From positions 1 to 64,000 of the forward strand of contig NZ_AFPB01000138.1 of the NCBI RefSeq assembly GCF_000218485.1: DNA of 64,000 nucleotides. Reading direction: 5' to 3'. Position 1 is the stretch's first letter, and each line of letters begins with the position of its first letter. A program made the translations under genes and the position numbers. The notes below the pieces were generated by a model. The model made no database searches. It had not been told where the DNA came from and worked only from the letters and a program-made list of their open reading frames with translations. The DNA comes from Aquimarina agarivorans. Lineage in GTDB: Bacteria; Bacteroidota; Bacteroidia; Flavobacteriales; Flavobacteriaceae. This document shows positions 1 to 7,982 of this stretch, one piece after another.

Positions 1-426
1 GTTAATAATAGTTTTAGGACAAAGGATCGAAAAATTATTAATGCGCAATTGGAAAAAGCCCAAAACAATTTAAATTCAGCGACTACCTATTCTGCTAACA
101 ATCCGGAAATTATGGTACTCCAAGCGCTTTTGTATACGGCACAAATGATGGAAAATCCAGCAGTATTGTCGCAAAAGTTGGCGCCTAAAATTGTTAAAAT
201 TTACGAAACTGCAATGGCAATAGCGCCTGAAAATCCACGGGTAAATGCCAGTTATGCAGAGTGGAAATTAGGTTCAGCAAAGTTTTTTAAAGAAGATACA
301 ACACCCATATGTAAAGATTTTGAAAAAAGCTTACTTTTATTTGAAAAGGACAAATCAACAGTGCCTTTTGGTCCTACCTGGGGAAAGGAAAGAGTGGAAA
401 TGATGTTAAAACAATGTGGTAAGTAA
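1..426 (+). CDS. TPR-like protein, 3' part of a gene entering the window
   Basis: The reading frame is open from base 1, so the gene begins upstream and only its last 141 codons are present. A TTG at 49 is in frame but is not a convincing start. The visible part is helical. It has two segments resembling tetratricopeptide repeats, one around NPEIMVLQALLYTAQ and one around YETAMAIAPENPRVNASYAE. It ends in a short basic tail with a lone Cys (KQCGK). No catalytic motif is seen. It lies 67 bases upstream of a LytS-type kinase on the same strand and may be co-transcribed with it. Its role is unknown; a periplasmic or membrane scaffold is only a guess. Confidence 0.7.
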   Translation, partial: VNNSFRTKDRKIINAQLEKAQNNLNSATTYSANNPEIMVLQALLYTAQMMENPAVLSQKLAPKIVKIYETAMAIAPENPRVNASYAEWKLGSAKFFKEDTTPICKDFEKSLLLFEKDKSTVPFGPTWGKERVEMMLKQCGK

Positions 427-493
427 TGCATTTTAAGTTAGTAGTTGCTTACTAAATATGAACAGTGATATAATTAATAGTAAATAGAATAAA

Positions 494-1834
494 ATGAAAT
501 TATTGAAAAAAATAGCATTTACAAGTGTCAGCTTAACACTAATTGTTCACTTGATCAATGTTATATTTTTTTTTGAAGCGCCTTTTTTTGAAGCACTTTT
601 TAGTATACAATCTTTAAAAATCTCGTTTTTATATAATGGCTCTATAGCTTCGGCTTGCATGATTTTTTTTCATGTTTTGTATAAAAAAATAAGTTGGGAA
701 AAACAGGGAATTAATAATTTGATTTGGGGAGTACTTGGCAGTTTAGTGGTAGTATTACCAGTTTATTTTTTGTGCAGAATTGTTCATTTGGTTTATATAG
801 TTAAAAAGTATGATTTTGAAACTTTTTTGGCAAATGAGGGTTCTACAAATTATTTATTTTCGGCCATACTTACTATATCAGTGTCTTTGTCTTTTCAGGC
901 TGTAGGTTTTTATAAAGCCTATCAGGAAAAAAAACTTAATGAACAGAAAATTATTGCAGGTACTGCTTCGGCAAAATTTGATGCGCTTAAAAATCAACTG
1001 GATCCTCATTTTTTATTTAATAGCCTAAATGTGCTTACTTCATTAATTGAAGAAAATACCGAGGCTGCCAGTAAGTTTACCACATCATTATCAAAAGTAT
1101 ATCGTTATGTGTTGGAGCAAAAAAACAAAGATCTAGTTTCGGTTAATGAGGAGCTAAATTTTGCTAAAACATATATGTCTTTATTGCAAATGCGGTTTGA
1201 AGATAGTATTGAGCTAACCTTGCCGAAAAGTATAGTAAATCCTGAAGCTAAAATTGTGCCTTTGTCTTTGCAATTACTTTTGGAAAACACCGTAAAGCAC
1301 AATACGGTAATGCCTAGCAAGCCTTTAAAAATTGAAATTTATGAAAAAGCAGGCTTTTTATATGTTGTAAATAATTTGCAACCAAAAAAAGTGATGCAAA
1401 GCGAGAGTGGCGTAGGGTTGTCTAACATTGCGCAACGCTATGCCTTGCTTACTAACAGAGTGTTTAGTACACAAAAAACACGAACTGAATTTGTGGCAAA
1501 ACTGCCCATTTTAACTAAAAAAATAACTGCCGTTATGGAACAAACAAAAATATTGGATACCAATGATAATTTTAAGTATGAAAGAGCTAAGGAATATGTG
1601 GAAAAAATAAAAGGTTTTTACGCCAATCTGATCGCCTATTGTATTGCAATCCCTGGTTTGGCTATATTTAATCATATAACATCACCTCAATTTTATTGGT
1701 TTTTCTTTCCCATGTTTGGTTGGGGCTTGGGGGTGATTTTGCATGCATTTAATACCTTTAATAACAATTTGTTTTTAGGAAAAAATTGGGAGGAGCGTAA
1801 GTTAAAAGAGTTTATGGAAAATGATAACAACTGA
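494..1834 (+). CDS. LytS/YehU-type sensor histidine kinase with C-terminal 2TM domain
   Basis: This is an inner-membrane sensor kinase of the His_kinase (PF06580) class, 446 residues. Four hydrophobic segments lie within about residues 8-140. The phosphoacceptor motif DPHFLFNSLN starts at residue 170, with His172 as the likely phosphorylated residue. The ATPase region follows, with the N-box-like VPLSLQLLLENTVKHN and a GVGLSNIAQRY glycine motif. After the kinase, residues about 362-446 form an extra two-helix 2TM domain (AKEYVEKIKGFYANLIAY and FGWGLGVILHAF), unusual at the C-terminus of a LytS kinase. It is followed after 5 bases by a stand-alone 2TM gene and then a LytTR regulator, its probable partner. 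The signal sensed is unknown. Confidence 0.9.
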   Translation: MKLLKKIAFTSVSLTLIVHLINVIFFFEAPFFEALFSIQSLKISFLYNGSIASACMIFFHVLYKKISWEKQGINNLIWGVLGSLVVVLPVYFLCRIVHLVYIVKKYDFETFLANEGSTNYLFSAILTISVSLSFQAVGFYKAYQEKKLNEQKIIAGTASAKFDALKNQLDPHFLFNSLNVLTSLIEENTEAASKFTTSLSKVYRYVLEQKNKDLVSVNEELNFAKTYMSLLQMRFEDSIELTLPKSIVNPEAKIVPLSLQLLLENTVKHNTVMPSKPLKIEIYEKAGFLYVVNNLQPKKVMQSESGVGLSNIAQRYALLTNRVFSTQKTRTEFVAKLPILTKKITAVMEQTKILDTNDNFKYERAKEYVEKIKGFYANLIAYCIAIPGLAIFNHITSPQFYWFFFPMFGWGLGVILHAFNTFNNNLFLGKNWEERKLKEFMENDNN

Positions 1835-1839
1835 TCGTT

Positions 1840-2139
1840 ATGGAAAATTTACAACAACAAAAATTAAAAAAAGCAAAAGAGCACGTTAAAAAAGTGAAAG
1901 GATTTTACCAAAATTTGATTTCTTATACTGCCGTAATTTTAGGATTGGTAGCCTTAAATTATTATCAAAATAAGTTGGTGTATCCTTGGGTAGTATGGCC
2001 CGCATTTGGTTGGGGATTAGGATTAATTTTTAATGCAATTTCAGTATTTAGTGTCAATCCTTTTTTCAATAAAAACTGGGAGCAAAAAAAGATGAACGAG
2101 TTTTTAGAAAAGGAAGCGCTAAAAGAGCGATGGGAATAA
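1840..2139 (+). CDS. 2TM domain-containing membrane protein
   Basis: This 99-residue protein consists almost wholly of one 2TM domain (PF13239). It has an amphipathic lead AKEHVKKVKGFYQNLISY, a first membrane helix, a short WVVWPAFGWGLGLIF second helix, and a charged tail (NWEQKKMNEFLEKE). It closely resembles the C-terminal 80 residues of the kinase directly upstream, so the two look like products of a local duplication. It is 5 bases from that kinase and 40 bases from the response regulator, giving a three-gene operon. It probably acts in the membrane as an accessory to the kinase; this is inferred from context only. Confidence 0.85.
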   Translation: MENLQQQKLKKAKEHVKKVKGFYQNLISYTAVILGLVALNYYQNKLVYPWVVWPAFGWGLGLIFNAISVFSVNPFFNKNWEQKKMNEFLEKEALKERWE

Positions 2140-2179
2140 TGACATTTAGTTTGAAATTAAAAAAATAACAAGTATAAGT

Positions 2180-2941
2180 ATGACCACTGTAATTATTGAA
2201 GATGAAAAACCATCGGCTCGAAGGCTTAAACGCATGGTGGAGGCAATGGATATTCATGTGCTTCAGGTGCTGCATTCGGTAGAAGAAGCTATTGTTTGGT
2301 ACAAAGCCAATACGCATCCGGACCTGGTTTTTTTGGATATTCAGTTAAGCGATGGCCTTTCGTTTGAAATTTTTGATGAGGTAACTATTGAAAGCTCCAT
2401 AATTTTTACCACGGCTTATGATGAATATGCATTAAAGGCGTTCAAGCTTAAAAGTGTTGACTATTTGCTAAAACCAATTGATCAAGATGAATTGGAGTTT
2501 GCGGTTAAAAAATTTAAATCGCAAATTAAAACCTCTAAACCAGAAGTAGATTTTATGGCGCTTACAAAGCTGTTAAGCTCTCCGCCTGCCACTACCTACA
2601 AAAAGCGATATACTATTAAGGTAGGGCAGCATCTTAAAATTTTTAATGTTGATGATATTGAGTGTTTTTATTCGGAAAATAAAGGAACCTATTTGCATGC
2701 CACAGGAAATAGAAGTTATTTGATGGATACTACCTTAGAACAGTTGGAAAACGAATTGGATATCACCTGTTTTTACAGGATCAGCCGAAAATTTTTCATC
2801 AACATTACCGCCATTAAAGATATAGTCGCTTACACCAATTCCAGATTGGAATTAAAGCTCAATCACTTTGATGCTTCAGAGGTAATAGTGAGTAGGGAAA
2901 AAGTAAAAGATTTTAAAGCTTGGTTGGAAGGTCAAGTGTAA
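2180..2941 (+). CDS. LytTR family DNA-binding response regulator
   Basis: The N-terminal receiver domain (about residues 1-118) has the acidic pocket at EDE near residues 7-9. The phosphoacceptor is Asp53 in LVFLDIQLSDG, and the conserved Thr and Lys lie in FTTAYDEYA and DYLLKPID. A linker leads to a LytTR DNA-binding domain (about 145-250) with typical elements FYSENKGTYLHA, FYRISRKFFINI and VSREKVKDFKAWL. LytTR domains bind short direct repeats through beta strands. Position and family make it the output partner of the LytS-type kinase in the same operon. Target genes cannot be read from the window. Confidence 0.93.
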   Translation: MTTVIIEDEKPSARRLKRMVEAMDIHVLQVLHSVEEAIVWYKANTHPDLVFLDIQLSDGLSFEIFDEVTIESSIIFTTAYDEYALKAFKLKSVDYLLKPIDQDELEFAVKKFKSQIKTSKPEVDFMALTKLLSSPPATTYKKRYTIKVGQHLKIFNVDDIECFYSENKGTYLHATGNRSYLMDTTLEQLENELDITCFYRISRKFFINITAIKDIVAYTNSRLELKLNHFDASEVIVSREKVKDFKAWLEGQV

Positions 2942-3142
2942 TTCTTTACAATTTGCGGTAACTAGTTCATGCAAATAGATTCGATTTTTTTGAAATGTTG
3001 TTCGAAAATAGCTGAAATACTGGTTTACAATAGTTTTAACGATGGTGTTTTCTGTCTTAGTGTTACATTACACGAGACCGTAAACAAAAGTGAAACTATA
3101 AGCGATATGTATGCTATTCTTAAGTTCATAATATCTTTTTTT

Positions 3143-4129
3143 TTAATTTTCAACAACTACTTTTCCTATTGCATTTTTGCTTTCAAGTCTTGCATAAGCT
3201 TCTCCTACTTTTTCTAATGAAAAGTGTTGTTCATCCAATAATGGTTTCAAATAGCCTGCTTCAGCAATTGTAGTAATATTACTTAAAATTTCTCCGTGTT
3301 GTTCTCTCTTAAAATTGTGTATCATAGGAATAAGCATAAATACAACGTGTAACGATAATCCTTTAAAATGGACCGTACTCAAATCAATTTCGCATAAAGA
3401 TACAGTTGTTGCAACTTGACCATTTAAGGCAGCTGCCTCAAAGGATTTAATTAAGTTCTCTCCACCTACAGAATCATACACAACATCAAAACCTGCTCCA
3501 TTAGTATGTTTCTTCACATAATCCTCAACCTTTTCTGTTTTGTAATTTATTGGTTCAGCATCGTAGCCTTTGATGATTTCCATTTGTTCATTACTACCCA
3601 CGGTAGAATAAACCTTCGCACCAAAATGTTTAGCCAGCTGTACTGCAACATGCCCAACTCCACCAGTTCCGCCGTGTACCAAAACTTTCTGTCCTTTTTT
3701 AACATTGGCACGCATTAAACCTTCGTAAGCTGTAATTCCGACCAAAGGAAGAGAGGCGGCTTCTTTCATGGTTAGATTTTTGGGCTTTTTAGCAATTAGT
3801 TTAGTATCGGCAGCGATATAATCTGCCAATGTTCCTTGTAAATCTCCTAATCCACCTGCGCAGCCATAGATTTCGTCTCCAATTGAAAATTCAGTAACAT
3901 TTGTTCCAATTTTTTCAATGGTACCAGCAAAATCCATCCCTAAAATTGCCGGTGTATCAGGTGAAAAAGGCAAGTCCTTTCCCATATTTTTAATCATTGT
4001 ATCTACTGTATTAACACTTGATGCAGAAATTTTAACTAATACTTGATCGCTTTGTAAAGAGGGTATTTCAACTTCTTTAGCTTCAAAGGTTGCGTTTTCT
4101 CCATATTCTCTAATTGTCATTGCTTTCAT
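3143..4129 (-). CDS. zinc-independent MDR alcohol dehydrogenase / quinone oxidoreductase
   Basis: This is a medium-chain dehydrogenase/reductase of the quinone oxidoreductase subgroup, predicted to reduce quinones or enones with NADPH in the cytoplasm. I place the start at 4129 (MKAMTIREYGE), where family members begin; an in-frame upstream extension is open but reads as non-coding. The N-terminal GroES-like fold holds SVNTVDTMIKNMG. The nucleotide-binding region shows VLVHGGTGGVGHVAVQLAKH followed by KVYSTVGSNEQ. The structural-zinc cysteines and catalytic zinc ligands of true alcohol dehydrogenases are absent. It is divergent from an HxlR regulator, and the 98-base gap holds two copies of an 11-bp motif, so that regulator probably controls it. 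Confidence 0.9.
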   Translation of the reverse strand: MKAMTIREYGENATFEAKEVEIPSLQSDQVLVKISASSVNTVDTMIKNMGKDLPFSPDTPAILGMDFAGTIEKIGTNVTEFSIGDEIYGCAGGLGDLQGTLADYIAADTKLIAKKPKNLTMKEAASLPLVGITAYEGLMRANVKKGQKVLVHGGTGGVGHVAVQLAKHFGAKVYSTVGSNEQMEIIKGYDAEPINYKTEKVEDYVKKHTNGAGFDVVYDSVGGENLIKSFEAAALNGQVATTVSLCEIDLSTVHFKGLSLHVVFMLIPMIHNFKREQHGEILSNITTIAEAGYLKPLLDEQHFSLEKVGEAYARLESKNAIGKVVVEN

Positions 4130-4148
4130 ATTGTGTTGTTTTTTAATT

Positions 4149-4165
4149 ACTATATAAATTATAGT
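4149..4165. promoter_or_regulatory. candidate HxlR operator, copy 1
   Basis: ACTATATAAATTATAGT is a 6-bp perfect inverted repeat (ACTATA/TATAGT) with a 5-base centre, just upstream of the MDR gene start. It contains the core TATAAATTATA at 4153-4163. The same core recurs at 4218-4228 over the start codon of the divergent HxlR gene. Binding by that regulator is inferred. Confidence 0.5.
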
Positions 4166-4196
4166 TGCAAAAGTAAGTATAGTAATATATCTTTGC
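4165..4196 (+). promoter_or_regulatory. promoter of the HxlR gene
   Basis: TATCTTTGC at 4188-4196 fits the Bacteroidota -7 element TAnnTTTG, with a TTG at 4165-4167 about 20 bases upstream. The promoter abuts operator copy 1, and transcription would run through copy 2 at 4218-4228. Confidence 0.55.
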
Positions 4197-4227
4197 AATA
4201 ACGGTCAAAAATGATAGTATAAATTAT

Positions 4228-4584
4228 ATGGAAGCAGCAGCGCCAAAAATGCTTAATTTCAGAGGTAATGAATACCCTTGTTGTGCAAGCTTAACGATGG
4301 GAATTATAGGTGGAAAATGGAAAACAGTTATTCTTTTTCATTTGATGAATGAAAAATTAAGGTATAATGAATTAAGAAAATCAATGCCTACAGTTACTGA
4401 AAGAACATTGAGCTTACAACTAAAAGCTTTAGAAGAAGATGGTTTGATTAAAAGAAAGGTTTATACATCAAAACCGCCTTTAAAAGTTGAGTATTCCTTA
4501 ACTGATTTTGGTAAAACTTTAATCCCATTGATCCAATCTATTGCTGATTGGGGTGATTTTGTTTACGGGAAATTTTCGAAATAG
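4228..4584 (+). CDS. HxlR/MarR-like winged-helix transcriptional regulator
   Basis: This 118-residue regulator has the HxlR winged-helix domain across nearly its full length: MGIIGGKWKTVILFHL, then RYNELRKSMPTVTERTLSLQ (recognition helix) and LIKRKVY (wing). Two adjacent cysteines, YPCCASL near residues 18-19, sit where QsrR/YodB-type members carry their redox- or quinone-sensing Cys. It is divergent from a quinone-reductase-like MDR gene, the classic target arrangement for such sensors. Repression relieved by electrophile or thiol stress is therefore a reasonable inference. The start ATG lies inside a copy of the proposed operator, suggesting autoregulation. Confidence 0.9.
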   Translation: MEAAAPKMLNFRGNEYPCCASLTMGIIGGKWKTVILFHLMNEKLRYNELRKSMPTVTERTLSLQLKALEEDGLIKRKVYTSKPPLKVEYSLTDFGKTLIPLIQSIADWGDFVYGKFSK

Positions 4585-5098
4585 GTGTAAAATAGATTAT
4601 AAAATGAGCCTGAAAATATGCCGTTGCTTTTTTTAAGGTTAAAGCGTGGATGATTTTAATAGCTTTGGCTATAGAAATAGAACACAATGCAGCTATCGAA
4701 AAAAAATAAGTATTTGCGTCTATTTTTTTGTAATTTTTTTGGCGTTTGTCAACGAAGCATTCTTCTATAGCTATAGGCAAGAGGAATGCTTTGGGTGTTG
4801 TAACATGTTATTTTGTTATAAGTTTTTTTAAAGGTTTAAGAAATTTTAGATTATTTTTCCGATAATGCTTTGAATAAATTTGTAATATGTTGAATAGTCT
4901 CTTTTGGCTCTGTTGTAATTCGAGATTTGCTTTTCTAACATCATTTAGCAGGGTATTCCAGTGTATGTATCTTAAACAGTAAATATAGTTCTTTTAAATA
5001 AAGAATGATCCAAAAGGGTGATTAGAGAGTCGCAGACTCATTAATTGTAGCACCACCATTTGCTTGATTTGTTTATATTTGATTTAAGAATTTTAACC
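4585..5098. other. 514-base region without a confident gene
   Basis: An inverted repeat lies at 4755-4791: arms AAGCATTC and GAATGCTT flank CTATAG/CTATAG. On the minus strand, 4808-4996 is an open stretch whose reading (for example RKANLELQQSQKRLFNILQ) looks protein-like but has no start or recognised family. It may be a gene remnant. A possible -7 element TATATTTG at 5074-5081 precedes nudK. Confidence 0.35.
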
Positions 5099-5698
5099 AT
5101 GGAAAAACACCCTGAAATAACAATTAAGTCCAAGGAGACGCTGTCAAAAGATTACTATGTATTGAACAAAATAACAATTGATTACAAAAAAGATGATGGT
5201 AGCACCGAAGAGCAAATCAGGGAGGTGTATGATAAAGGAAGTGGGGCGGCGATTCTGCTTTACAATATCAAAAAACGCACAGTAATTTTAACACGTCAAT
5301 TTCGTTTGCCTATTTATATTAATGAAGGTGAAAAAAACGGCATGGTCATTGAAGTTTGTGCAGGGCTTTTAGAAGGTTTGGATCCAGAAAGTTGCGCTAA
5401 AAAAGAGGCGTTGGAAGAAACAGGTTACCAAATTGATAAAGTTAATTTTTTGTTTGATGCTTATATGACACCAGGAGCAGTGATGGAAAAAGTATCTTAC
5501 TTTACAGCGGTTTATAACGAATCAATGAAAGTTGCATCGGGTGGTGGTTTAGCTGAAGAACAAGAAAATATTGAAGTGCTTGAATTGGATTTTGATATCG
5601 CTTATAATATGATAGCTAAAGGGGAAATTGTAGATGGCAAATCTATTATTTTACTACAGTATGCTTGCATGAATATTTTCAACAAAAAAAGCCACTAA
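5099..5698 (+). CDS. nudK: NudK-type Nudix hydrolase (GDP-mannose pyrophosphatase)
   Basis: This is a Nudix enzyme predicted to split GDP-mannose into mannose-1-phosphate and GMP. From the ATG at 5099 the protein (199 residues) follows the order I remember for Escherichia coli NudK: EVYDKGSGAAILLYN, then VILTRQFRLP, then the Nudix box around AGLLEGLDPESCAKKEALEE. The box is slightly divergent: Asp stands where the first Glu is usual, but the catalytic EALEETGY core is intact. The C-terminal EEQENIEVLELDF and GEIVDGKSIILLQY also match the family. A longer TTG-started form (5060) adds residues with no counterpart. It is monocistronic and ends inside a terminator shared with rng. Confidence 0.88.
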   Translation: MEKHPEITIKSKETLSKDYYVLNKITIDYKKDDGSTEEQIREVYDKGSGAAILLYNIKKRTVILTRQFRLPIYINEGEKNGMVIEVCAGLLEGLDPESCAKKEALEETGYQIDKVNFLFDAYMTPGAVMEKVSYFTAVYNESMKVASGGGLAEEQENIEVLELDFDIAYNMIAKGEIVDGKSIILLQYACMNIFNKKSH

Positions 5699-5720
5699 AA
5701 ACTGTAGTTTTAAGTGGCTT
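5688..5720. terminator. bidirectional terminator between nudK and rng
   Basis: The stem AAAGCCACTAAAAACT / AGTTTTAAGTGGCTTT has one mismatch and a 2-base loop, with A-runs upstream and T-rich sequence downstream, so it can work for both converging genes. It overlaps the nudK stop codon. Confidence 0.8.
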
Positions 5721-5724
5721 TAAT

Positions 5725-7266
5725 TTATTTTATAGTTTTCCCTTTCTCGTTATGAAAATGGTATTCTAAATACGTGTAAGCGTCTCTTGGTGAGATCTTA
5801 ATCCAATGCTTATAGTTTAAGGACCATTTAGCACGGATGGATGGAAAGCCTTTAGTTAAAAAAGCTGCAATAAAAGGGTGAGCAGTAATGCTAACACTTT
5901 TATTCTTTTTGTTGTTAATGAGTTTCTTAAGTTCAACCTCAATTTTATTCACCAAAACAATTGGTGCTTCTACCTCGCTACCAGAACCATTAGGGTTCAC
6001 CTCGCGGGTTTTAATGTTTGTTTCGGGTCGAACACGCTGTCGCGTTATTTGTACCAATCCAAATTTACTTGGAGGTAAAATTTTGTGTTTTGCTTTGTCA
6101 TCAAGCATTTCGTTACGGAGGTAATCAAATAATTTACGTCGATTTTCTGATTTTCCCATATCAATAAAATCAACAACTATAATTCCTCCCATGTCTCGAA
6201 GCCTTAGTTGACGAGCAATTTCTTTTGCGCTTATTAAGTTTACTTCAAGCGCGGTGTCTTCTTGATTTCGGGCTTTGTTTGAACGGTTACCACTGTTTAC
6301 ATCTATTACATGTAGTGCTTCAGTGTGTTCAATTACAAGGTATGCGCCTTTACTCATAGAAACAGATTGTCCAAAACTTGTTTTAATTTGGCGTTCGATG
6401 CCAAATTTTTCAAAAATAGGTTCTTTGTTTTTGTAGTGCTTAACAATGGATGTTTTATTGGGTGCTATTTCGGTTAGGTAATCTGTTACCTGATTGTATA
6501 GATCCTCTTCATCAACATGAATTCCTGTAAAGGTATCGTTAAAAACATCTCTTAGAATAGAGGAAGCTCTATTCATTTCGCCTAGTACTTTTGAAGGGTG
6601 TTCCGCTCTGTGTAATTTGCTACACATAGTTTCCCAGCGTTCCACTAAGTTTTCTAAATCTTTGTCTAGTTCTGCTACTTTTTTGCCTTCTGCAACAGTA
6701 CGAATAATAACACCAAATCCTTTAGGTTTAATACTTTTTACTAATCGTTTTAAGCGATCTTTTTCCTCATTACTGGTAATCTTTTGTGATATAGATACTC
6801 GGTTTGAAAAAGGAACTAAAACGATATAACGTCCAGCTATCGAAATTTCGGAGCTTAAACGCGGACCTTTAGTGGATATTGGTTCTTTTACTATTTGTAC
6901 TAATACAGACTGATTTGCTTTGAAAACATCGGTTATTACACCGCTTTTTTCAATGTCTTTTTCAGTGCGAATATTCTCAAGTGAATATTCCTTTAATTTA
7001 CCTGTGCTTACACGTTTCACAAACTTTATCAAAGAGTTAATTTGAGGGCCTAAATCATGATAATGTAAAAAGGCATCTTTTTCATAGCCTACATTTACAA
7101 AAGCTGCATTTAGCCCAGCAACAGGTTTTCTAATTTTGGCAATAAAAATATCACCAACTGAAAAGTCGCTGTTGTCTTCCTCTTTGTGAAGTTCGATTAG
7201 TTTTCCATCCTTTAGTAAGGCAAAATCTGTAGATGAACCCGACCTAATAATTAATTCTTTATTCAT
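5725..7266 (-). CDS. rng: ribonuclease G (Rne/Rng family)
   Basis: This endoribonuclease acts in rRNA and mRNA processing; 513 residues is RNase G length without the long RNase E scaffold tail. An S1-like domain occupies about residues 35-130 (VGDIFIAKIRKPVAGLNAAF). The 5' sensor and DNase-I-like catalytic part follow. The metal-binding Asp motifs are HVIDVNSGNRSNKA and GGIIVVDFIDMGKSENRR. The C-terminal part is basic (KKLINNKKNKSV) and ends in a region typical of the Bacteroidota form. The zinc-link CPxCxGxG motif of RNase E is not present in that form, common in this phylum. A long inverted repeat sits 60-110 bases upstream. Confidence 0.95.
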   Translation of the reverse strand: MNKELIIRSGSSTDFALLKDGKLIELHKEEDNSDFSVGDIFIAKIRKPVAGLNAAFVNVGYEKDAFLHYHDLGPQINSLIKFVKRVSTGKLKEYSLENIRTEKDIEKSGVITDVFKANQSVLVQIVKEPISTKGPRLSSEISIAGRYIVLVPFSNRVSISQKITSNEEKDRLKRLVKSIKPKGFGVIIRTVAEGKKVAELDKDLENLVERWETMCSKLHRAEHPSKVLGEMNRASSILRDVFNDTFTGIHVDEEDLYNQVTDYLTEIAPNKTSIVKHYKNKEPIFEKFGIERQIKTSFGQSVSMSKGAYLVIEHTEALHVIDVNSGNRSNKARNQEDTALEVNLISAKEIARQLRLRDMGGIIVVDFIDMGKSENRRKLFDYLRNEMLDDKAKHKILPPSKFGLVQITRQRVRPETNIKTREVNPNGSGSEVEAPIVLVNKIEVELKKLINNKKNKSVSITAHPFIAAFLTKGFPSIRAKWSLNYKHWIKISPRDAYTYLEYHFHNEKGKTIK

Positions 7267-7326
7267 TTTATTAGGTTTATGCGTTATTAAAACGCGGTTA
7301 TTACAAATTTAATCACAGGAAATATA

Positions 7327-7375
7327 TAAGTACATTACCATTTATCTTGCAACAAATAATTAGGTGATGTACTTA
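7327..7375. repeat. 49-base imperfect inverted repeat upstream of rng
   Basis: The arms TAAGTACATTACC (7327-7339) and GGTGATGTACTTA (7363-7375) match at 12 of 13 positions around a 23-base centre. The element lies between the terminator of the upstream unit and the rng start. It could be a 5'-UTR hairpin or an operator. Confidence 0.6.
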
Positions 7376-7427
7376 CTGTATTTTCCATTAAACACATAAT
7401 AAAATGTGTTTTATTTCAATGAACTGT

Positions 7428-7467
7428 TTTTTAAAAAAAAGAAAAAGTAGTACGAGACTACTTTTTC
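7428..7467 (-). terminator. terminator of the HU/small basic protein unit
   Basis: A perfect 11-bp stem GAAAAAGTAGT / ACTACTTTTTC with a 5-base loop is followed on the minus strand by a T-run. The stem overlaps the stop codon of the 29-residue gene. Confidence 0.85.
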
Positions 7468-7547
7468 TTGTGACGGTTAGCTCTTCTTCGCTTTTTACGC
7501 TTATGAGTTGCTACTTTATGTCTTTTACGTTTTTTACCGCTTGGCAT
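7458..7547 (-). CDS. 29-residue lysine/arginine-rich ribosome-associated-type protein
   Basis: The reading frame encodes MPSGKKRKRHKVATHKRKKR followed by a further basic stretch ending NRHKKK. More than half the residues are Lys or Arg. I recognise this as a small basic protein conserved near HU and rng in Flavobacteriia. It resembles the C-terminal AURKAIP1/COX24 motif of tiny bacterial and mitochondrial small-subunit proteins (bS22/mS38 type), so a structural ribosomal role is likely but inferred. It lies 27 bases downstream of the HU gene, and its stop codon is inside a perfect terminator stem, which shows the unit ends here. It is too short for most automated gene callers. Confidence 0.78.
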   Translation of the reverse strand: MPSGKKRKRHKVATHKRKKRRRANRHKKK

Positions 7548-7574
7548 ATATTAAATTATTTATTGGTTATTTTA

Positions 7575-7865
7575 CTACTGTACTTCTACATTAGTTTTCA
7601 CACCTTCAATGAAAACTTTTGCTGGCTTAAACGCAGGAATGTTGTGAGCTGGAATTTTAATAGTGGTATTTTTAGAAATATTTCTTCCAGTTTTTTCAGC
7701 TCTAGTTTTAATGATAAAACTACCAAAACCTCTTAGGTAAACGTTGTCACCGCTTTCCAATGATGTTTTTACTTCGGACATAAATGTTTCAACGATAGCT
7801 TGAACATCATTTTTTTCCATTCCTAACTTCTCTGTAATGTTTGCAACAATATCTGCTTTTGTCAT
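7575..7865 (-). CDS. HU/IHF-type DNA-binding protein
   Basis: This histone-like nucleoid protein of 96 residues bends DNA as a dimer. The N-terminal helices read TKADIVANITEKLGMEKNDV. The signature RGFGSFIIKTRAEKTGRN and the DNA-binding beta arms with TIKIPAHNIPAFKPAK are intact, including the Pro that intercalates at the arm tip. The length is normal for the family. It heads a short unit with the 29-residue basic protein downstream. On the minus strand TATATTTGC at 7899-7907 is a good -7 element, with a TTG about 21 bases upstream. Confidence 0.95.
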   Translation of the reverse strand: MTKADIVANITEKLGMEKNDVQAIVETFMSEVKTSLESGDNVYLRGFGSFIIKTRAEKTGRNISKNTTIKIPAHNIPAFKPAKVFIEGVKTNVEVQ

Positions 7866-7982
7866 AATATAATAATTATTTTCGGGGTTAACTTACCTGC
7901 AAATATATGAATTTAAAACTCAAATTATCAACAGATAACGATTATTTTATATTATTTAAACGCTTATGTTTGTGAAAAAAGT

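Noticed and set aside
2969-3217. An 82-codon frame after the LytTR gene
   Set aside because: It overlaps the 3' end of the MDR gene on the other strand and shows no protein-like pattern.
4646-4831. A 61-codon frame in the gap before nudK
   Set aside because: It is rich in Cys, Phe and Tyr and crosses an inverted repeat; no homology is apparent.
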